Positions 43,181 through 47,597 of a DNA stretch of 47,597 nucleotides are shown in pieces. This DNA is from Candidatus Neomicrothrix sp. UBA2983 (GTDB taxonomy: Bacteria; Actinomycetota; Acidimicrobiia; Acidimicrobiales; MedAcidi-G1). Within the stretch, counting starts at the first letter, position 1; every line of letters begins with the position of its first letter. The translations under genes and the position numbers were made by a program. The notes under the pieces were generated by a model that saw nothing but the letters and a program-made list of their open reading frames with translations, was not told the DNA's origin and searched no databases. The stretch spans positions 970 to 48,566 of the forward strand of contig DEAL01000038.1 of the NCBI GenBank assembly GCA_002346745.1, in the 5' to 3' direction.

Positions 43181-44212
43181 TCAGCCCTGGCCGCCGGAGG
43201 CGTCCTGGACCGAGACCTTGCCGGCGCTGATCCAGGGCATCATGGCCCGCAGCTCGGTGCCGACCTTCTCAATGCGGTGCTCGTGGCCCTCGGCCTCGAG
43301 GCGGCGGAAGTTCTCCCGGCCGCCGTGCGCTTCGGCCACCCACTCCTCGGCGAACGCGCCCGACTGGATCTCGGTGAGGATCGTGCGCATCGTCTCGCGG
43401 ACGGAGTCGTCGATCACCCGGGGGCCACGAGACAGGTCGCCGTACTCGGCGGTGTCGGACACCGAGTAGCGCATGCCGCCGATCCCCTGCTCGTACATGA
43501 GGTCCACGATGAGCTTCAACTCGTGGAGGCACTCGAAGTAGGCGATCTCGGGCTGGTAGCCGGCGTCGACGAGCGTGTCGAAGCCGCTGCGGACCAGCTC
43601 GGTCATGCCGCCACACAGCACCACCTGCTCGCCGAACAGGTCGGTCTCGCACTCCTCGGTGAACGTGGTCTCGATGACCCCGGCCCGGGCGCCGCCGACG
43701 CCGTCGGCGTAGGCGAGGGCGAGGGCCTTGGCGCCACCGGTGGCGTCCTGCTCGATGGCGATCAGGCACGGCACGCCGCCACCCTCGACGTAGGTGCGGC
43801 GGACCAGGTGCCCGGGGCCCTTGGGGGCGACCATGATCACGTCGACTTCCTCGGGCGGGTCGATCAGGTCGAACCGGATGTTGAAGCCGTGGGCGAAGGC
43901 CAAGGCGTCGCCGGCGTCCAGGTTCGGGGCGATGTGCTCCTCGTACACCGCCGCCTGGTCGGTGTCGGGCAGCAGCACCATGATCACATCGGCCCAGGCC
44001 GAGGCGTCGGACAGCGACTTCACCTCGAGGCCGGCCTCGATGGCCTTGGCGGCCGACGAGGAGCCGTCGCGCAGGCCGACGCAGACGTCGATGCCCGACT
44101 CCTTGAGGTTGAGGGCATGGGCGTGGCCCTGGGAGCCATACCCCAGGATCGCCACCTTGCGGCCGGCGATCGCCGACTGGTCGACGTCCTTTTCGTAGTA
44201 CACGTTCGCCAC
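43181..44212 (-). CDS. ilvC: ketol-acid reductoisomerase (class I)
   Basis: 343-aa enzyme of valine, leucine and isoleucine synthesis. AILGYGSQGHAHALNL is the NADPH loop; APKGPGHLVRRTY and the C-terminal EMMP-like ALRAMMPW region match class I enzymes. The start is GTG at 44212 with AGGAGA 6 nt upstream. It is the last gene of ilvBNC. Confidence 0.95.
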   Translation of the reverse strand: MANVYYEKDVDQSAIAGRKVAILGYGSQGHAHALNLKESGIDVCVGLRDGSSSAAKAIEAGLEVKSLSDASAWADVIMVLLPDTDQAAVYEEHIAPNLDAGDALAFAHGFNIRFDLIDPPEEVDVIMVAPKGPGHLVRRTYVEGGGVPCLIAIEQDATGGAKALALAYADGVGGARAGVIETTFTEECETDLFGEQVVLCGGMTELVRSGFDTLVDAGYQPEIAYFECLHELKLIVDLMYEQGIGGMRYSVSDTAEYGDLSRGPRVIDDSVRETMRTILTEIQSGAFAEEWVAEAHGGRENFRRLEAEGHEHRIEKVGTELRAMMPWISAGKVSVQDASGGQG

Positions 44213-44269
44213 GGGATTCTCCTGATGGTCGGTGGTCGGTCGTTCGGTCTCGTGCGCCGGATCGCCGGC

Positions 44270-44779
44270 TCAGGCATCCTCGTCGAGGACGGCCAGGGCG
44301 ACCCGTCCGGTGCGCTGCAACTCGACGATGCCGAAGGGGCGCAGCAGGTCCTCGAAGTCGTCGACCCGGTCGGGTGGGCCGACGAGGGAGAGCATCATGC
44401 GGTCGGCGCCCACGGACAGCACCTTGCCGCCAGCCCGGTCGAGGTGCTCGACGAGCTCGTCGCGTCGGTCGGGCTCGGCCCCTACGGTCACGATCATCAG
44501 CTCGCGCTCGACGGCGTAGCCCGGGTGGAGTTCGCGGATCTCGACCACGTTGACGAGCTTGTCCAACTGCTTGATGACCTGCTCGAGTGGCGACGACTCC
44601 AGGTCGACGACGATGGTGAGGCGACTGAAGCGCTCGTCGTCGGTGGGGGCCACGGCCAGCGACTCGATGTTGAACCCGCGGCGGGCGAACAGGCCGGCGA
44701 CCCGGGCGAGCACACCGGACTTGTTCTCCACCGTCACCACCAGCGTGTGGTAGCGGTACTCGGGGTCGTTGATGTTCAT
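44270..44779 (-). CDS. ilvN: acetolactate synthase regulatory subunit
   Basis: 169-aa small subunit with an N-terminal ACT domain (HTLVVTVENKSGVLARVAGLFARRG) that binds valine, and a second ACT-like C-terminal domain. It lies 10 bp after ilvB and controls its feedback inhibition. Length is typical. Confidence 0.95.
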   Translation of the reverse strand: MNINDPEYRYHTLVVTVENKSGVLARVAGLFARRGFNIESLAVAPTDDERFSRLTIVVDLESSPLEQVIKQLDKLVNVVEIRELHPGYAVERELMIVTVGAEPDRRDELVEHLDRAGGKVLSVGADRMMLSLVGPPDRVDDFEDLLRPFGIVELQRTGRVALAVLDEDA

Positions 44780-44789
44780 GGCGCGCCGG

Positions 44790-46541
44790 TCACCGGGGCA
44801 GGTCGGCCTGCGACGGCGGGACGACCAGGTCCGAGTTCGTGGCACCCGACGGCACCATCGGGAAGACCTTCTCCTCGGCCATGACCCGGAAGTCGATGAC
44901 GACCGGACGGTCGTCGATCTCATTGGCCTTGGTGATGGCGGCGTCGATTTCGTCGGGGTCGTCGACCCGCATGGCCTCACAGCCCATCGACTGCGCCCAC
45001 AGCTTGTAGTCGGGGACGTCCTTGGACAGGAAGACCTCGGAGTAGCGCTCCTCGTAGAACATCTCCTGCCACTGCCGGACCATGCCGAGGTAGGAGTTGT
45101 TGAGCAGCGCCACCTTGATCGGGAACCCCTCGACGGTGGCGGTCACGAGCTCCTGGGCGGTCATCTGGAAGCAGCCGTCGCCGTCGACCGCCCACACCGT
45201 CCGGTCGGGCATGCCGGCCTTGGCGCCGATGGCCGCCGGGATGGCGTAGCCCATGGTGCCGAGGCCGCCTGAGTTGATCCAGGTGTAGGGGTGGTCGAAG
45301 GTCCAGTACTGGCTGGCCCACATCTGGTGCTGGCCGACGCCGGAGGCGACGATCGTGTCGTCGGGGTTGAGGTCGCGGAGGCGCTCGATCACGTACTGCG
45401 GCTTGAGCGCCTGCCCGGGCTGCCACGCCTCGTAGGCGAGCGGGAACCGCTCCTGCCAGCCGCTGATCCGGGACCGCCAGGCGCCACGGTCGGCGTCGCC
45501 AGTGCCGTTGGCCGTGAACTCGGCGACCAGCGCCTCGACGGCGAGCCGGCAGTCGCCGTGGATGGCGACGTCGGGGCGGCGCACCTTTCCCAGCTCGGCG
45601 CCGTCGATGTCGACATGGACGATCTTGGCGTCGGGGGCGAAGCCGTCGAGGCGGCCCGTGACCCGGTCATCGAAGCGGGCGCCGAGGGTGATCAGGAGGT
45701 CGGACTCCTGCATGGCCGTGACGGCGGTGAAGTTGCCGTGCATGCCCGGCATCCCGAGGCACAGTTCGTGGCTGTCGGGGAAGGCGCCCCGGGCCATGAG
45801 GGTGGTGACCACGTGGATGCCGGTGAGTTCGGCGAGCTGGCGGAGGGCCTCGGCGGCGCGGGCCTTGAGGATGCCGCCGCCCACGTAGAGGATCGGCCGT
45901 TCAGCGGCGCGGATCAGTTCGGCGGCGGCGGCGACGGCGGCGGCGTCGACGTCGGTGGCGGGCCGGTAGCCGGGGAGGTCCATCTCGACGTCGTCGGTCC
46001 ACTCCATGGCCGAACGCGGGTTGGCGGGGTCGACGATGTCCTTGGGGATGTCGACGAGCACCGGACCGGGCCGGCCGGTGGTGGCGATGTGGAACGCCTC
46101 CTTGATGGCCCGCGGGATGTCCTGCGCCTCGGCGACGAGAAAGTTGTGCTTGGTGACCGACATGGTGATGCCGGTCGTGTCGCACTCCTGGAAGGCGTCG
46201 GTGCCGATCGCCGCGTACGGCACCTGTCCGGTGATGACCACCATGGGCACCGAGTCGAGGTGGGCATCGCACAGTGGCGTCACGATGTTGGTGGCCGCCG
46301 GTCCGCTGGTGACCATCGCGACGCCAGGACGGCCGGTGGCCTGGGCATAGCCCTCTGCCATGTGGCCAGCGCCCTGCTCGTGCCGCACGAGGATGTGGCG
46401 GATCGACGAGTCGATGATCGGGTCGTAGACCGGCAGGATCGCTCCGCCGGGCAGCCCGAACATGACCTCAACGCCCTCCTCCTCGAGGGCGCGGATCAAT
46501 GCTCGACCGCCGTCCATCTGTTCTGTGGCCATGGGACTCAT
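44790..46541 (-). CDS. ilvB: acetolactate synthase catalytic subunit
   Basis: 583-aa thiamine-diphosphate enzyme making acetolactate and acetohydroxybutyrate. Visible motifs are GLPGGAILPVYD, RHEQGAGHMAEGYA with the catalytic Glu, GARFDDRVTG for FAD and GDGCFQMTAQELVTA plus LNNSYLGMVRQWQ for the diphosphate site. The ATG at 46541 is used; 46532 is an alternative, and neither has a strong ribosome site. A hairpin with a T-rich tail ends just upstream, so expression is probably set by attenuation. Confidence 0.94.
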   Translation of the reverse strand: MSPMATEQMDGGRALIRALEEEGVEVMFGLPGGAILPVYDPIIDSSIRHILVRHEQGAGHMAEGYAQATGRPGVAMVTSGPAATNIVTPLCDAHLDSVPMVVITGQVPYAAIGTDAFQECDTTGITMSVTKHNFLVAEAQDIPRAIKEAFHIATTGRPGPVLVDIPKDIVDPANPRSAMEWTDDVEMDLPGYRPATDVDAAAVAAAAELIRAAERPILYVGGGILKARAAEALRQLAELTGIHVVTTLMARGAFPDSHELCLGMPGMHGNFTAVTAMQESDLLITLGARFDDRVTGRLDGFAPDAKIVHVDIDGAELGKVRRPDVAIHGDCRLAVEALVAEFTANGTGDADRGAWRSRISGWQERFPLAYEAWQPGQALKPQYVIERLRDLNPDDTIVASGVGQHQMWASQYWTFDHPYTWINSGGLGTMGYAIPAAIGAKAGMPDRTVWAVDGDGCFQMTAQELVTATVEGFPIKVALLNNSYLGMVRQWQEMFYEERYSEVFLSKDVPDYKLWAQSMGCEAMRVDDPDEIDAAITKANEIDDRPVVIDFRVMAEEKVFPMVPSGATNSDLVVPPSQADLPR

Positions 46542-46560
46542 GATCTTTTTGGGAATCGGG

Positions 46561-46595
46561 CGAAAAGCGAAACGACCTCCCTCATCGGGAGGTCG
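46561..46595 (-). terminator. predicted ilvB attenuator terminator
   Basis: Minus strand: CGACCTCCC, loop GATGA, GGGAGGTCG (perfect 9-bp stem), then TTTCGCTTTTCG. It lies between the leader peptide and ilvB. Confidence 0.75.
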
Positions 46596-46630
46596 AGGCA
46601 CGCAACCGTCGGGCGGAGGGGCGCGTGCCT
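46596..46630 (-). promoter_or_regulatory. second leader hairpin of ilvB
   Basis: AGGCACGC and GCGTGCCT (minus strand) form a perfect 8-bp stem with a 19-nt loop. It starts at the leader stop codon and abuts the terminator, as a pause hairpin would. Confidence 0.6.
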
Positions 46631-46679
46631 ACGGCAGTACCGCTACCTCGGAGGTCGGGGAGCTCGGGAACGCCTGCAT
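46629..46679 (-). CDS. ilvB leader peptide
   Basis: 16-residue open frame MQAFPSSPTSEVAVLP ending in TAG. Val-Ala-Val-Leu occurs just before the stop, with both Val codons GTA, a codon rarely used in such GC-rich DNA. A CATAAT box lies 8 nt before the ATG, so translation is probably leaderless. A ribosome stalled at the Val/Leu codons would reach the 5' arm of the next hairpin. It also contains CGACCTCC, the same sequence as the terminator 5' arm. Confidence 0.65.
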   Translation of the reverse strand: MQAFPSSPTSEVAVLP

Positions 46680-46687
46680 GGACCGCA

Positions 46688-46717
46688 ATTATGCGCCGAC
46701 AGTCCTAGTGACCACAA
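46688..46717 (-). promoter_or_regulatory. predicted ilvBNC promoter
   Basis: Minus strand: TTGTGG (46717-46712), 18-nt spacer, CATAAT (46693-46688), 8 nt to the leader ATG. Confidence 0.55.
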
Positions 46718-46780
46718 CCTGCCCGGTCGATCGGACCACCGGTGCCCCGCCATTACGTGCCCGTCGACCACCATGGGGCC

Positions 46781-47296
46781 GTGCGACAAGGTGTCTACCC
46801 GGGGTCATTTGATCCTCCGACGCTGGCCCACCTGACCGTGGCCGACACCGCCCGACGCCGCCACAGTCTGGATCGTGTGGTCTGGACACTGTCTCGCCAC
46901 CCGCTGGGCAAAGAACGAGGCCGGACCACCGTGGAAGAACGCCGGACAGTGCTCGACCGGGTGGCCATCGACCATGCCTGGCTAGCGGTCAACGTGGTCG
47001 ACGCCCGACTTGTTGCCGACCTGGCCGACGACTACGACGTGGTGGTCATGGGAGCTGACAAGTGGCATCAACTTCACGACCCCTCGTTCTACGAGGACGG
47101 GGCGGCTATGGCCAAGGCTCTATCTCGCCTCCCGACCTGTGCCGTGGCCCCCCGAGATGGCCTGGAGGTACCCCTGGAGGTGCTGCTCGAAGTTCCTCGG
47201 TGGGTGGCCCGGCAGTCATCCACGGCAGCCGCCGCAACCGAGCCGTGGACCATGCTCTCCGCTGCCCGTTCCTTCGGGTTGTGGGACGGGTCCTGA
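46781..47296 (+). CDS. nucleotidyltransferase (NadD/CoaD superfamily)
   Basis: 171-aa HIGH-superfamily adenylyltransferase. The N-terminal GSFDPPTLAHL corresponds to the GxFxPxHxGH motif, and VVMGADKWHQL to the second binding loop. The usual C-terminal ISSTxxR is altered to QSSTAAAA, so activity is uncertain. The GTG at 46781 is chosen to place the motif at residue 7; a GTG at 46742 is an alternative. Divergent from ilvB. Codon use differs from that of the genes to the left. Confidence 0.68.
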   Translation: MRQGVYPGSFDPPTLAHLTVADTARRRHSLDRVVWTLSRHPLGKERGRTTVEERRTVLDRVAIDHAWLAVNVVDARLVADLADDYDVVVMGADKWHQLHDPSFYEDGAAMAKALSRLPTCAVAPRDGLEVPLEVLLEVPRWVARQSSTAAAATEPWTMLSAARSFGLWDGS

Positions 47297-47315
47297 CTAG
47301 AGGGGAACCGCTGGC

Positions 47316-47597
47316 CTAGGCCTGGGTGACAGCCCCCTTCTCGGCTCCCTGGGCTAGAGCTGCGTACTTGGCTAGGAAGCCGGACCGGTAGCGCGGCTCG
47401 AACGGCTTCAAATTCGCCCGTCGCTTGGCCAGCGTGGCCTCGTCGACTTGCAGATCGATGGTGTGCGTCCCAACGTCAATGAGGATCCGGTCGCCCTCCT
47501 CAACCAAGGCAATCGGACCGCCGTCAACGGCCTCTGGTGCCACGTGACCTACACAGAACCCATGGGTTCCCCCAGAAAACCGGCCGTCGGTGACTAG
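47316..47597 (-). CDS. ilvD: dihydroxy-acid dehydratase, C-terminal part
   Basis: The last 93 codons of a gene that begins beyond the window edge. LVTDGRFSGGTHGFCVGHVAPEA and GGPIALVEEGDRILIDV are IlvD signatures; it dehydrates the product of IlvC. It is on the same strand as ilvBNC but separated from it by the divergent nucleotidyltransferase gene. CTAG tetramers are frequent here, unlike in ilvBNC. Confidence 0.93.
   Translation of the reverse strand, partial: LVTDGRFSGGTHGFCVGHVAPEAVDGGPIALVEEGDRILIDVGTHTIDLQVDEATLAKRRANLKPFEPRYRSGFLAKYAALAQGAEKGAVTQA

Noticed and set aside
47313..47322. GGCCTAGGCC palindrome at the ilvD stop as a terminator
   Set aside because: It has no loop and no T-run, and overlaps the stop codon; a simple palindrome is more likely.

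Overview
The window is very GC-rich, with short gene gaps, many 4-bp stop/start overlaps and frequent GTG starts. It carries a WhiB-family regulator and close counterparts of the Mycobacterium tuberculosis steroid CD-ring genes, which points to an actinobacterium. Lineage is inferred from gene content only; a heterotrophic Acidimicrobiia-type organism would fit. Many genes lack a Shine-Dalgarno sequence and instead have a TAnnnT hexamer 6-7 nt before the start codon, the signature of leaderless transcription.

Layout. 56-5737 (minus): ipdA-ipdB-ipdC, two acyl-CoA dehydrogenases and a PaaI-type thioesterase. 5947-7501: a divergent SDR (Rv3549c-like), a SET-domain protein and a small hypothetical. 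7644-12581: assimilatory sulfur operon (cysH, siroheme synthesis, sulfite reductase) and a metallo-beta-lactamase-fold hydrolase. 12618-15597 (minus): ipdF with an SDR partner, then another SDR and a cupin. 15711-24172 (plus): epimerase, SnoaL-like protein, CaiB CoA-transferase, Nudix hydrolase, CtpE-like P-type ATPase, glutamate dehydrogenase and an SDR pair. 24257-24625: whiB. 24874-27564: a MaoC hydratase converging on a mesaconyl-CoA transferase (Mct-like) gene that is co-transcribed with a peroxiredoxin whose catalytic Cys codon is TGA. 27629-32174 (minus): aldehyde dehydrogenase, small membrane protein and an 882-aa anchored protein with Cys-paired repeats. 32332-36036 (plus): D-aminoacylase-like amidohydrolase, O-methyltransferase, thiolase. 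36129-43065 (minus): a kynurenine operon headed by a MarR regulator, with tryptophan dioxygenase interrupted by TAG. 43181-46717 (minus): ilvBNC behind a leader peptide and attenuator. 46781-47597: a nucleotidyltransferase and the 3' end of ilvD.

Main highlights. (1) A probable selenoprotein peroxiredoxin: TGA at codon 44 replaces Cys in the TPG-C-T motif and is followed by a perfect 7-bp hairpin at bSECIS distance. (2) An operator CTGAC-N5-GTCAG found three times, upstream of ipdA, of the ipdF operon and of an aldehyde dehydrogenase; it does not resemble the KstR2 box. (3) A predicted ilvB attenuator with a Val/Leu leader peptide that appears leaderless. (4) A MarR-type palindrome placed exactly between consensus -35 and -10 boxes of the kynurenine operon. 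(5) A sharp change in CTAG frequency at both ends, suggesting that the central ~44 kb has a different history, or a different assembly source, from its flanks.

No tRNA, rRNA, insertion sequence or CRISPR array was seen. No gap without a gene exceeds about 250 bp.
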